A stretch of DNA of 64,000 nucleotides, taken from CAMLFJ01 sp040902305. GTDB lineage: Bacteria; Methylomirabilota; Methylomirabilia; Rokubacteriales; CSP1-6. The stretch lies in NCBI GenBank assembly GCA_040902305.1, contig JBBDXN010000112.1, forward strand, positions 34,341 through 98,340. Reading direction: 5' to 3'. The notes under the pieces are model-generated. The model was not told the origin of the DNA. It saw only the letters and a list, made by a program, of their open reading frames with translations, and ran no database searches. Within the stretch, counting starts at the first letter, position 1, and every line of letters starts with the position of its first letter. Of this stretch, positions 39,773 through 50,001 are shown piece after piece. Position numbers and translations under genes: made by a program.

Positions 39773-41305
39773 ATGAAGCGATACGTCCCACTGGCTACTG
39801 CCCTGGTCCTGGCGATCCTGGCGCTCGGCGCTGCGCCCGGCGACGTCACCGCCCAGGCGAAGGACACCCTGACCGTGGCGCTGCCGTCGCACGCGCCGAC
39901 CCTCGACCCCCACATGCACTTCGAGCGGGTCGGGATCCTGGTGAACATCAACATGTACGACTCGCTGCTGCACCGGGATATCAAGCTCCAGTTCGTCCCG
40001 TCGCTGGCGACCTCCTGGAAGGCGCTCTCGGACACCCAGTGGGAGTTCAAGATCCGCAAGGGGGTCCGTTTCCACAACGGGGACGTTCTGACCCCGGAGG
40101 ACGTGAAGTACTCCTTCGACCGGGTGATCGACCAGACCAAGAAATCGCCCCAGTACGGCAACATCCGCGCGATCAAGGAGGTCAAGGTGATCGACGCGGA
40201 GACCGTCCACCTCACCACCGACAAGCCGTTCCCCCTACTGCTCGAGCGACTGGTGTTCTTCCCGATCGTGAACAAGAAGCACGTCGAGAAGGTGGGGGAT
40301 CAGGCCTTCGGGACGACTTCTCCGGTGGGCACCGGCCCCTGGAAGTTCGTGGAGTGGAAGCGCGACCAGGTCATCCGCCTCGAGGCCTTCGACCAGCACT
40401 GGCGCGGGAAGCCCGCTTTCAAGCACCTGAACTTCCGCGCCATCCCCGAGGTGGCGACCCAGGTGGCCGAGATCAAGACCGGCGGAGTGGACATCATCCG
40501 CAACGTCTCCGCCGACATCCAGCCGGAGCTCAAGACCCATCCAGTCGCCTACATCTCCTCGACGCCCATCCTGCGCGTGCACTGGATCGCGTTCGACATG
40601 CGGGTGGCGCCTTTCGACAAGAAGGCGGTCCGGCAGGCCGCGAACTACGCGATCGACAAGCAGACCATCATCCAGAGGCTGATGGCCGGGCTCGGGCAGC
40701 AGGTCGCGACCACCGTGCAGCCGCTGGCCTTCGGCTTCGATGCCGAGGTGAAGCCGTATCCGTTCGATCCCAAGAAGGCCAAGGAGCTGCTCGCCCAGGG
40801 CGGCTACCCGAACGGCGTGGACATCACGCTGCACAGCGCGTCCGTTGCGAATCGCCCGGAGTTCGAGGCCCTCTGCCAGATGCTCACCGACGTCGGTCTC
40901 CGCACCACCCCGCGGCTCTGGGATCCGGGCCCGGCGTGGAACAAGTTCTCTCAGACCGAGGGCAAGGGAACCCATGGCGTCTACGGCACCTGGGGCAACT
41001 ACTCGGTCTTCGACGCCGACGCGGTGCTGCATCCGCTCTACCACAGCGAGCCGGGCGGCTGGTACGGCAAGTGGTACGCGCGCGTGGAGGGGCTCGACAA
41101 GCTGATCGACGAGGCGCGCTCGAGCGTGGACCAGCCCAAGCGCAAGCGCCTCTACACCCAGATCCAGCAGATGATCCGCGAGGAGGCGCCCTCGACGTTT
41201 CTGTGGACCCAGTACGACACCCTCGGCATCTCGAAGAAGGTGCAGTATGCGGCCCGTCCGGACGAGTGGCTCTGGCTCTTCGACGCCAAGCCCGCGGCCC
41301 GGTAG
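39773..41305 (+). CDS. ABC transporter substrate-binding protein, family 5
   Basis: This is a 510-residue periplasmic receptor. I use ATG 39773 (MKRYVPLATALVLAILALGA) because GAGGAGG lies 10 bases before it and it begins a clean Sec signal peptide cut near 'DVTAQA'. The conserved block 'VRFHNGDVLTPEDVKYSFDR' and 'GTGPWKFVEWKRDQVIRLEA' confirm SBP_bac_5. Two matching permeases follow. Compared with the copies at 563 and 20223 the sequence is quite different, so ligands probably differ. Confidence 0.92.
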   Translation: MKRYVPLATALVLAILALGAAPGDVTAQAKDTLTVALPSHAPTLDPHMHFERVGILVNINMYDSLLHRDIKLQFVPSLATSWKALSDTQWEFKIRKGVRFHNGDVLTPEDVKYSFDRVIDQTKKSPQYGNIRAIKEVKVIDAETVHLTTDKPFPLLLERLVFFPIVNKKHVEKVGDQAFGTTSPVGTGPWKFVEWKRDQVIRLEAFDQHWRGKPAFKHLNFRAIPEVATQVAEIKTGGVDIIRNVSADIQPELKTHPVAYISSTPILRVHWIAFDMRVAPFDKKAVRQAANYAIDKQTIIQRLMAGLGQQVATTVQPLAFGFDAEVKPYPFDPKKAKELLAQGGYPNGVDITLHSASVANRPEFEALCQMLTDVGLRTTPRLWDPGPAWNKFSQTEGKGTHGVYGTWGNYSVFDADAVLHPLYHSEPGGWYGKWYARVEGLDKLIDEARSSVDQPKRKRLYTQIQQMIREEAPSTFLWTQYDTLGISKKVQYAARPDEWLWLFDAKPAAR

Positions 41306-41344
41306 GGAGGAGGATCCGCATCTCGTTCCGGTGAGGCCGTCGCG

Positions 41345-42259
41345 GTGCTGATCCTCGTCGCACGCCGGGTCGTCCGCCTCCTGGTGGTGCTCGTGGGCGT
41401 GTCCCTCGTCACGTTCGCGATCCTCCAGGTGAGCGGCGACCCGGTCGCCCTCATGATGCCGGAGGCGCCCGAGTCCGACCGCATCGTGCTACGCCAGGCC
41501 ATGGGATTCAACGACCCGCTGCCCGTGCAGTTCGCCCGGTTCGTCGGCAGCATCGCGCGGGGTGACTTCGGCCAGTCCTTCTTCCACCGCGAGCCGGCGC
41601 TGCCGCTCGTGCTCGAGCGCATGCCGACCACGCTGCTCCTCACCGTGCTCGCGACGGGGCTGTCGCTCGCCATCGCGGTGCCCATCGGCATCGTGAGCGC
41701 GATCCGCCGCAACTCCGTGCTCGATCACGGGGCCACGTTCGTCGTCTTCCTCGGTACCTCCATGCCGGTCTTCTGGACCGGCATCATGCTGATCCTGCTC
41801 TTCGCGGTCCAGCTCCGCTGGCTCCCCGTCTCGGGCTGGGAGAGCTGGGCCGCCCTGGTGCTCCCCGGGATCACCCTGGCCACCTTCTCCACGCCGCTCC
41901 TGCTGCGGATCGTCCGCTCGAGCATGCTGGAGGTCATCAACCTGGACTACGTGCGCACCGCTCGGGCCAAGGGCGTCTCGGAGTGGCTCGTGATCTGTCG
42001 CCATGCGCTCACCAACGCCGCGCTCCCGCTGGTCACGGTGGCGGGCCTGCAGTTCGGCCTGAGCCTGGGCGGCGCGGTGATCACCGAGACCGTCTTCGCG
42101 GTGCCCGGGGTGGGCCGGCTCATCGTGGGGGCGATCCGCCAGCTCGACTTCCCCATCGTGCAGGCCGGGGTCTTCCTGCTGGCCCTGATCATCGTGCTGG
42201 TGAACTTCGCGGTGGACATGCTGTACATCTATCTCAACCCGCAGATCCGGGTGCGCTGA
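41345..42259 (+). CDS. ABC transporter permease, DppB type
   Basis: This is a 304-residue permease starting at GTG 41345. The first helix is 'VVRLLVVLVGVSLVTFAILQ'. 'MGFNDPLPVQFARFVGSIAR' stands in the periplasmic loop, and the EAA loop is 'DYVRTARAKGVSEWLVICRH'. The C-terminus ends 'DMLYIYLNPQIRVR', with Asn-Pro replacing the usual Asp-Pro of DppB. It is second in the operon and 6 bases before the DppC-type gene. Confidence 0.92.
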   Translation: MLILVARRVVRLLVVLVGVSLVTFAILQVSGDPVALMMPEAPESDRIVLRQAMGFNDPLPVQFARFVGSIARGDFGQSFFHREPALPLVLERMPTTLLLTVLATGLSLAIAVPIGIVSAIRRNSVLDHGATFVVFLGTSMPVFWTGIMLILLFAVQLRWLPVSGWESWAALVLPGITLATFSTPLLLRIVRSSMLEVINLDYVRTARAKGVSEWLVICRHALTNAALPLVTVAGLQFGLSLGGAVITETVFAVPGVGRLIVGAIRQLDFPIVQAGVFLLALIIVLVNFAVDMLYIYLNPQIRVR

Positions 42260-42264
42260 GCGCC

Positions 42265-43173
42265 ATGGCCATCGGTACCCTCGCGCCGCCGATGGGCGCC
42301 GCGGCCGGCCTGGCTCACGCCGCGGAGCGCTCGCGGGTCTGGCGCAAGTTCGTGCGCAACCCGGCTGCGATCGCGGGCGCGCTGATCCTCCTGACCGTCG
42401 TCGGCGCCGCCATCTTCGCCCCCTACGTGGCCCCGCACGAGCCCACCCGCCAGAGCCTCATCCGGCGCTTCACGCCGCCGGTGTGGGCCGAGGCGGGCAA
42501 GGCCAGCTACCCGCTGGGCACGGACCAGGTGGGCCGCGACATCCTGAGCCGCATGATCCACGGGGCCCGCGTCTCGCTGATCGTCGGGATCTCCGCGGTC
42601 CTGGTCAGCCTCGTCGTGGGCGTCACCCTGGGGCTGCTGAGCGGCTTCCTGCAGGGCCGGGTGGACACCGTGATCATGACGGTGGTGGACGTGACGCTGT
42701 CGTTCCCCCAGCTCCTGCTCGCGCTCGCCTTCGTGGCCGCGCTCGGCCCCAGCCTGCTCACGATCATCATCGTCCTGGGCCTCACCGGCTGGGAGCGCTA
42801 CACGCGGGTGGTGCGGGCGGAGGTGCTCGCGCTGCGGGAGAAGGACTTCGTGGAGGCCGCCCGCGCCATCGGGGCGAGCCCGCTGCGCACGCTCCTGCGC
42901 CACCTGCTGCCCAATACCTTCTCGTCCATCATCGTGATGTCCACGCTCCAGGTCGCCCAGGCCATCCTGCAGGAGGCGGCCCTGTCCTTCCTGGGGGTGG
43001 GGACGGGGAGCGCCTACCCGACCTGGGGCGGGATGATCGCGCTCGGGCGCGACTTCGTGAGCGTGGCCTGGTGGCTGCCCACCTTCCCCGGCCTGGCCAT
43101 TCTCCTCACCGTGCTCGCCATCAACCTGGTGGGCGACCGGCTCCGGGACGCCCTCGATCCTCGCGTCGGCTGA
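42265..43173 (+). CDS. ABC transporter permease, DppC type
   Basis: This 302-residue permease starts at ATG 42265. About 45 cytoplasmic residues precede the first helix ('NPAAIAGALILLTVVGAAIF'). The DppC hallmarks are 'LGTDQVGRDILSRMIHGARV' and 'ALSFLGVGTGSAYPTWGGMI'; here the usual QPPTPSWG is changed to GSAYPTWG. The EAA loop is 'KDFVEAARAIGASPLRTLLR'. It is the last gene of the third operon. Confidence 0.92.
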   Translation: MAIGTLAPPMGAAAGLAHAAERSRVWRKFVRNPAAIAGALILLTVVGAAIFAPYVAPHEPTRQSLIRRFTPPVWAEAGKASYPLGTDQVGRDILSRMIHGARVSLIVGISAVLVSLVVGVTLGLLSGFLQGRVDTVIMTVVDVTLSFPQLLLALAFVAALGPSLLTIIIVLGLTGWERYTRVVRAEVLALREKDFVEAARAIGASPLRTLLRHLLPNTFSSIIVMSTLQVAQAILQEAALSFLGVGTGSAYPTWGGMIALGRDFVSVAWWLPTFPGLAILLTVLAINLVGDRLRDALDPRVG

Positions 43174-43373
43174 CGGCCCCGGGGGAGGGGGTCTGAGGCG
43201 GGAGGCCCCCGATCGAATTCAGTTGCAAACGGAGCGGGATCGGGGGCACACTCCCGCAACGTTCCGATTTCCCGGTCCGCGTCCGGCGGACCACCGGGGG
43301 GCGTACCTGACGTGAGCCGGCATCATCCAGATCGAAGGAGCCCCGACCCTATGTAAGGACCCATCCTGGTAAG

Positions 43374-43392
43374 CGGCGACGTCCCGTCGCCG
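43374..43392. promoter_or_regulatory. Perfect 8-base hairpin before a binding-protein ribosome site
   Basis: CGGCGACG-TCC-CGTCGCCG ends exactly where the GGAAGGAG ribosome site begins, 15 bases before ATG 43407. It could stabilise the mRNA, regulate translation, or act as an operator. Confidence 0.35.
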
Positions 43393-43406
43393 GAAGGAGT
43401 CTGCCG

Positions 43407-45011
43407 ATGAACCGTCGCCCCTTCCTGTTCGCTCTGGCCGCTCTCGTGGTTTCGGTCGTGTTCCTGTCCAGCGCGGCGCTCGCCCAGACGCCGAAGCGAG
43501 GAGGCACGCTCCGCGTCAGCTACGGCAACGAGATCGCCCACCTCGATTTCCACACCGCGCCCGGCTACGAAATGATGTGGGTGGCGATGAACGTCGGCTG
43601 CGGCCTCGTCAACATCACCCCAGACGGCAAGTTCGTGGGCGACGCGGCCGACTCCTGGCAGGTCTCCTCGGACAACCTCAACTACACCTTCAAGCTCAAG
43701 AACAACGTCCTCTTCCACGACGGCACCAAGGTGGACGCCGCCGCGGTGAAGTTCAGCATCGACCGGCTGAGGGATCCGGCCACCAAGTCCGGGATGCGCG
43801 CCTTCTACGAGCCCGTCCACTCCGTCGAGGTGCTCGATCCCCAGACCGTGCAAGTGCGCCTCAAGCAGCCCTACGCCTTCTTCCTGCACATGCTGGCCGC
43901 CTACCGGACCGGGCTGGTTCTCTACTCGCCGGCCGCCACCCAGAAGTTCACCGTGGACGATCGCAAGCAGGGCAAGCCGGGCGCGGTGGTGGGCTGCGGC
44001 CCGTTCCGCCTGATCGAATGGGTGAAGGGTAGCCACCTGGCGATGGAGCGGTTCGACAAGTACTTCGTGCCGGGGCTCCCCTACCTCGACCGGGTCATGA
44101 TCCGCACCATCAAGGACCCGGTGACCGAGATGGCCGCGTTCCGGGCGGGGGAAGTCGACTTCATCGCTTCCTTCTCGCCCGAGCACGTGGACACCCTGAA
44201 GGCGCAGAGCCCGAACGCGGTGATCATGACCGGCAAGGAAACGACGCCGATGCTCGCGGCGATGAAGGTGACGGTGCCCAAGGACGGCAAGCCGATGTCC
44301 AAGGAGCGGGCGCCGCACCCGATCTTCGGGGACCTCAAGGTGCGCAAGGCGATCGGCTGCTACGGGATCGACCGCAAGGAGATCGTCCAGATCGCGTTCA
44401 AGGGCAAGGCCACCCCGTGGGTCGGGATGAACCCGCCCGGAACGCTCGACACCGTGGACGTCAACTCGATGTGTCCCTACGATCCGGCCAAGGCCAAGGC
44501 GATGCTCGCGGAGGTCGGCTACGGCCCGTCGAAGCCGCTGACCTTCGAGCTCATGGCCGACACCGAGAAGTCGGTCTTCAACGTTATCGCCACCGTCATC
44601 AAGGAGCAGATGGGGCGCCTCGGCGTGACCGCGAATATTCGTCTAGTCGACAAGGTGTCCTGGATGAACACCACGCTGCAGGACGGGCCGTGGGACATGT
44701 ACGTCGAGGATCTGCTCTCGCTGCTCACCCTGGACAGCAATGGTTACCTGTCGAACAGCACGTCGACCTGGAGCCACCCGCGCCACAACGACAAGCGCGT
44801 GGACGAGCTCTACGCCCGCTACGCGCAGGAGATGGACGCCGCGAAGCGCAAGGCCATCGCCAAGGAGATCCAGGAGTTCTTCGTCGAGAACATGTACTGG
44901 AACAACATCTCCGGCTCGCCCTTCTACATGGTCGCGCAGCCGTGGATGAAGGGCTACACGTACAACGCGGAGTTCGAAGTCCACTACAACCGTGTCTGGC
45001 TGGACAAGTAG
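43407..45011 (+). CDS. ABC transporter substrate-binding protein, family 5
   Basis: This is a 534-residue receptor. The N-terminus 'MNRRPFLFALAALVVSVVFL' has twin arginines followed by a strongly hydrophobic stretch, so it could be a Tat or a Sec substrate; the cut is near 'AALAQ'. Family blocks 'VLFHDGTKVDAAAVKFSIDR' and 'VVGCGPFRLIEWVKGSHLAM' are present, the latter with Cys where most copies have Thr. It starts the fourth importer operon. The ligand is unknown. Confidence 0.92.
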   Translation: MNRRPFLFALAALVVSVVFLSSAALAQTPKRGGTLRVSYGNEIAHLDFHTAPGYEMMWVAMNVGCGLVNITPDGKFVGDAADSWQVSSDNLNYTFKLKNNVLFHDGTKVDAAAVKFSIDRLRDPATKSGMRAFYEPVHSVEVLDPQTVQVRLKQPYAFFLHMLAAYRTGLVLYSPAATQKFTVDDRKQGKPGAVVGCGPFRLIEWVKGSHLAMERFDKYFVPGLPYLDRVMIRTIKDPVTEMAAFRAGEVDFIASFSPEHVDTLKAQSPNAVIMTGKETTPMLAAMKVTVPKDGKPMSKERAPHPIFGDLKVRKAIGCYGIDRKEIVQIAFKGKATPWVGMNPPGTLDTVDVNSMCPYDPAKAKAMLAEVGYGPSKPLTFELMADTEKSVFNVIATVIKEQMGRLGVTANIRLVDKVSWMNTTLQDGPWDMYVEDLLSLLTLDSNGYLSNSTSTWSHPRHNDKRVDELYARYAQEMDAAKRKAIAKEIQEFFVENMYWNNISGSPFYMVAQPWMKGYTYNAEFEVHYNRVWLDK

Positions 45012-45043
45012 AGAGCGTCTAGAGGGCGTCGCGGAGCGGGCGG

Positions 45044-46018
45044 ATGCGTGTCTACATCCTGAAGCGACTGGTCCAGATCGTGCCGACCGTCGTCATGATC
45101 TCGCTCGTCGTGTTCCTGATGATGCAGTCGATCCCGGGGGATCCCGTCGTGGCCTTGCTGGGAGACGCCTATAACCAGGAGGACGCGGACAAGATCCGCC
45201 AGGCCTACGGCCTCGACAAGCCGGTCCTGGTCCAGTACGTCATCTGGCTCGGGAAGCTCGTGCAGGGGGACTGGGGCGCCTCGATCCTGACCGGGCGCCC
45301 CGTCCTCCAGGACGTGCTCGTCCGCCTGCCCGTGACGCTCGAATTGATCGTCCTGTCCATGGCCATCGCGCTGCTGATCGCGATCCCCGCCGGGATCATC
45401 GGCGCGCTGCGCCAGAACACCTGGGCCGACTACACCGCCACCTCGGTGGCCATGGTCGGGGTCTCGATACCGGAGTTCTTCGTGGGCGTCCTGCTGCTGC
45501 TCGTCTTCTCAATCGGGCTGGACGGGATCCTGCCCAGCTCGGGGTGGGTCTACCTGCCCGGCACCTGTCCCAACATGGTCTGCGGGGTGAGCTTCTGGGG
45601 CAACATGCAGCACGTGCTGATGCCGGCGATCGCGCTCGGCATCGGGCGGGCCGCGATCCTGACCCGCCTGCTCCGCGCGAGCATGCTGGAAGTCATCCGG
45701 ACCGAGTACGTCACGACCGCGCGGGCCAAGGGCCTGAGCGAGCGACCGATCGTGTTCAAGCACGCGCTCAAGAACGCCCTGATCCCCACCGTGACCGTCA
45801 TGGGTCTCCAGGTCGGCTTCCTCATCGGCGGCGCGATCGTGGTCGAGACGCTCTTCGCCATGCCCGGCCTCGGCACCTTCGGCATCGACGCGATCATCGC
45901 CCGCGACTACCAGCAGGTGCAGGGGTTCGCCCTCATCACCGCGCTCGCATTCGTGGTCATCAACCTGCTCGTCGATCTCGTCTACACGTTCCTGGACCCG
46001 CGCATCCGGTACGCGTGA
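45044..46018 (+). CDS. ABC transporter permease, DppB type
   Basis: This is a 324-residue permease. The first helix begins 'YILKRLVQIVPTVVMISLVV'. A 20-residue insertion with two cysteines, 'GWVYLPGTCPNMVCGVSFWG', sits in a periplasmic loop and is absent from the other DppB copies here. The EAA loop is 'EYVTTARAKGLSERPIVFKH', and the end is 'DLVYTFLDPRIRYA'. It pairs with the DppC gene 8 bases downstream. Confidence 0.92.
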   Translation: MRVYILKRLVQIVPTVVMISLVVFLMMQSIPGDPVVALLGDAYNQEDADKIRQAYGLDKPVLVQYVIWLGKLVQGDWGASILTGRPVLQDVLVRLPVTLELIVLSMAIALLIAIPAGIIGALRQNTWADYTATSVAMVGVSIPEFFVGVLLLLVFSIGLDGILPSSGWVYLPGTCPNMVCGVSFWGNMQHVLMPAIALGIGRAAILTRLLRASMLEVIRTEYVTTARAKGLSERPIVFKHALKNALIPTVTVMGLQVGFLIGGAIVVETLFAMPGLGTFGIDAIIARDYQQVQGFALITALAFVVINLLVDLVYTFLDPRIRYA

Positions 46019-46026
46019 GGAGGACC

Positions 46027-46968
46027 ATGGCCAATCACCGGACCATCAGCGGGGGCGCCGTCGGCGAGGCCGCGCTGCCCGTCGGCATCGCGGTGCCGGG
46101 TCGCGGGGAGCGCTCCGAGACCCCGCTGGCCCAGGCGATCCGCCGCCTCCGCAAGAGCACGACCGCGGTCATCGGCCTCGTCATCGTCGCCGGGCTGGTC
46201 CTGGTCGCCATCTTCGCGGACGCCCTCGCCCCGCAGAGCCCGACCACCAGCGATCAGACCCAGACCTTCGCCCGGCCGAGCGTGGATCACCCTCTCGGGA
46301 CGGACCAGCTCGGGCGCGACATGCTGAGCCGCGTCATCCACGGCACCCGCATCTCGCTCGCGGTGGGGGTGTCTTCCGTGGTGCTCGCCCTGTTCATTGG
46401 GGTGCCGCTGGGGATGATCGCCGGATACTACGGCGGCCGGGCGGACAGCGTGATCATGCGCCTGATGGACCTCATCCTCGCCTTCCCGATCTATCTGCTG
46501 GCGATCATCCTGATGATCATGTTCACGCCGACCGCGGGGCTGATCGGGACCATGAAGGTGGTGGGCGCCATCGCCATCGTGCGCATCCCCATCTACGCCC
46601 GGCTCGTCCGCGGCAGCGTGCTCTCGATCAAGGAGAAGGAGTACATCGAGGCCTGCCGGGCCCTCGGAGTGCGCGACCCGGGAATCTTCTGGCGCCACCT
46701 CCTGCCGAACTGCCTGGCCCCGATCATCGTGACCACCACGCTCGGCATCGCCACCTCGATCATCGTGGAGGCCACGCTGAGCTTCCTGGGGCTGGGAACC
46801 CAGCCCCCGACGCCGAGCTGGGGCTGGGACCTCAAGGCCAATGTCGCCTTCATCCAGGCCAACGCCTGGCTGTCCCTCTTCCCGGGCCTGGCCATCTTCG
46901 TCACGGTCCTGGGATTCAACCTGTTCGGAGACGGGCTCCGCGACGCCCTCGACCCCCGGCTGAAGTAG
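46027..46968 (+). CDS. ABC transporter permease, DppC type
   Basis: This is a 313-residue permease behind GAGGAGG. The cytoplasmic tail is long (about 48 residues). Hallmarks are 'PLGTDQLGRDMLSRVIHGTR' and 'LSFLGLGTQPPTPSWGWDL'. The EAA loop is 'KEYIEACRALGVRDPGIFWR'. The stretch 'MFTPTAGLIGTMKVVGAI' in a periplasmic loop is longer than in the other copies. It closes the fourth operon. Confidence 0.92.
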   Translation: MANHRTISGGAVGEAALPVGIAVPGRGERSETPLAQAIRRLRKSTTAVIGLVIVAGLVLVAIFADALAPQSPTTSDQTQTFARPSVDHPLGTDQLGRDMLSRVIHGTRISLAVGVSSVVLALFIGVPLGMIAGYYGGRADSVIMRLMDLILAFPIYLLAIILMIMFTPTAGLIGTMKVVGAIAIVRIPIYARLVRGSVLSIKEKEYIEACRALGVRDPGIFWRHLLPNCLAPIIVTTTLGIATSIIVEATLSFLGLGTQPPTPSWGWDLKANVAFIQANAWLSLFPGLAIFVTVLGFNLFGDGLRDALDPRLK

Positions 46969-47353
46969 GCTGGCGCCGGCGGCCTGACGCCACCGCACCA
47001 GGCGCTCGAAGAGCCGGTCGAGATCCTCGCAATCCCACCAGCCGTCCATGTGGGCCCCGCCCAGCCGGGGGGTCGCCCGGGCCCAGATGATGCTTGTTGC
47101 GGGCCGCGACCTCGACTATCCTTGGCGGCACCCTGAACCCTGCGGTGCTCCGCGGCGCTCTCCGCGCGCGGCGCTCACAGCTCCAGGGCTGGCCCCCACA
47201 CGGTCCGCCGGAGGTCGCCTCATCGGCAACCCCGTCCTGGTCCGCTCGAGGTCCACGATCGCGACCAAGACCGGTCGCGCCACGATGGCTGCGTCTGCCG
47301 CCCACCGGTCATCCCACACGCTCCCGCGCCCATCTCACCCAAGGGGGACGCTC
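46969..47353. other. Intergenic region between the fourth and fifth importer operons
   Basis: This 385-base stretch holds no convincing gene on the plus strand. On the minus strand a short piece reads 'MDGWWDCEDLDRLFERLVRW' (from 47049 down), which looks protein-like but runs into the permease antisense without a natural end. A promoter candidate lies at 47094-47122, and the leader before ATG 47354 is over 200 bases. Confidence 0.5.
47094..47122 (+). promoter_or_regulatory. Candidate promoter of the fifth Dpp-type operon
   Basis: TTGTTG (47094-47099), an exact 17-base spacer, and TATCCT (47117-47122). The gene start is about 230 bases further on, so a long leader would be made. Confidence 0.35.
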
Positions 47354-48967
47354 ATGCTGAGCCCTATCCGCTCTCGGTTCGCGCTCCTGTCCGTCGCCAC
47401 CCTCGCGCTGCTCCTGACCTTCGGCCTGGTCGCTCTCGTCGAGCCGCCCGCGGCCGACGCGCAGAAGAAGAAGGTGCTGAACGTGGCGGCCAAGGAGCCC
47501 GACACCCTCGACCCGCACTCCAGCACGCTGGGGCAGTCGCAAGCTATCTCGCGCTTCATGTTTCGCGGGCTCGTGCGGTTCGCCATCAAGGACGGCAAGG
47601 TCACCACCTCGGAGGTCGAGCCGGACCTGGCCGAGAGCTGGACGCTCTCGCCCGACGGGACGGTGTGGACGTTCAAGCTCAGGAAGGGTGTCCAGTTCCA
47701 CAAGGGCTTCGGCGAGATGACGGCGGAGGACGTGAAGTTCAGCTTCGAGCGGCAGATCAACAAGACGCCCGGCACGCGTTACGGCGTGAACCTCGACGTG
47801 ATCAAGTCGATCGAAGTCGTCAACCCGCACACGGTGCAGATCGCGCTGAAGTCCTTCGACGCGATCTTCCTCCTGCGCATGGTCGGCTACCAGCAGGGCT
47901 ACATCGTCTCGAAGAAGGCGGCCGAGAAGCACGATCAGTTCAAGTGGAGTCCCATCGGCACGGGCCCGTTCCACTTCGAACGGCACTCGCCGAGGGAGAA
48001 GATCGTCCTCAAGGCCTTCGACAAGTTCCAGGGCGGCCGGCCCCAGATCGACGAGGTCCACTGGTTCGACGTGCCCGAGGACGCCACCAAGCTGATCGGC
48101 CTCGAGAAGGGGACCTTCGACCTGCTCTATCCCGAGGCGACCACGGCGGACTTCGCCGCCCAGGTGAAGAAGATCGGCGCCATCCTCGACCAGTGGGGCC
48201 CGGGCGGCCAACAGCGCTTCTACATCAACATGACGCACAAGCCGTTCGACGACATCCGCGTGCGGCGTGCGTTCATGCACGCCATCGACCGCAAGGCGAT
48301 CAAGGAGACCATGTATCCTGGCGAACTGGGGCTCCTGGCGATCAGCTGTGTGCCGCCCGGCTACTTCGGTCACGTCCCGATGAGCTTTCCCGAGTACGAC
48401 CCGGAGAAGGCCAAGAAGCTCCTGGCCGAGGCCGGCCATCCGAACGGGTTCACGATCAAGAACTACTTCATCAGCAAGTCGTTCTTCTACCCCAAGGTGC
48501 TCACCCTGGCCCAGGAGCAGCTCAAGAAGGTGGGTATCAACGTGGAGCTGCAGGTGGTCGAGCACGCGACCTTCCACGAGAACATCCGGAAGAACCTGAA
48601 CCCGTTCGTGCTCTACGGTGGCACGCGCATCACCGACGCCGACCCCTGGTTGTCGCTGTTCTTCGACTCCAAGGAAATCCCCGATCCGGCCACCGGCAAC
48701 AAGGGCACGAACTTCATGCACTACCGGGCGATCGACGACCTCCTTCAGAAGGGGCGGGTGGAGCGCGACACGAAGAAACGGGCCGCGATCTACGCCGAGG
48801 CCCAGAAGCGCATCGAGCGCGACCTGGTCTGCCTGCCCATCCAGGATATTCCGAACCAGTGGGCGCGCAACCCGAAGCGGGTGAGCAATCCGTTTGACCC
48901 GAACTACGGCGAGTTTTCACTGCACTACAGCTACAACTACCCGGAGATGCTGAAGGTGCTCAACTGA
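47354..48967 (+). CDS. ABC transporter substrate-binding protein, family 5
   Basis: This is a 537-residue receptor starting at ATG 47354 after AAGGGGGA. The Sec signal peptide ('FALLSVATLALLLTFGLVAL') is cut near 'PAADAQ'. Conserved blocks are 'VQFHKGFGEMTAEDVKFSFE' and 'GTGPFHFERHSPREKIVLKA'. Extending the frame upstream to 47048 is possible but would add a nonsense-like Arg/Pro-rich stretch before the signal peptide. It is the first gene of the fifth operon. Confidence 0.92.
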   Translation: MLSPIRSRFALLSVATLALLLTFGLVALVEPPAADAQKKKVLNVAAKEPDTLDPHSSTLGQSQAISRFMFRGLVRFAIKDGKVTTSEVEPDLAESWTLSPDGTVWTFKLRKGVQFHKGFGEMTAEDVKFSFERQINKTPGTRYGVNLDVIKSIEVVNPHTVQIALKSFDAIFLLRMVGYQQGYIVSKKAAEKHDQFKWSPIGTGPFHFERHSPREKIVLKAFDKFQGGRPQIDEVHWFDVPEDATKLIGLEKGTFDLLYPEATTADFAAQVKKIGAILDQWGPGGQQRFYINMTHKPFDDIRVRRAFMHAIDRKAIKETMYPGELGLLAISCVPPGYFGHVPMSFPEYDPEKAKKLLAEAGHPNGFTIKNYFISKSFFYPKVLTLAQEQLKKVGINVELQVVEHATFHENIRKNLNPFVLYGGTRITDADPWLSLFFDSKEIPDPATGNKGTNFMHYRAIDDLLQKGRVERDTKKRAAIYAEAQKRIERDLVCLPIQDIPNQWARNPKRVSNPFDPNYGEFSLHYSYNYPEMLKVLN

Positions 48968-48978
48968 GCTGAGCCCGG

Positions 48979-49983
<1,005 letters not shown>

Positions 49984-50001
49984 GCTCGGATCGGAGCCGC
50001 G

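Noticed and set aside
46966..47049. Minus-strand peptide with WWDCEDLDRLFERL
   Set aside because: It looks protein-like for about 28 residues but has no ribosome site, no natural end and no family; may be a remnant, but not supportable.
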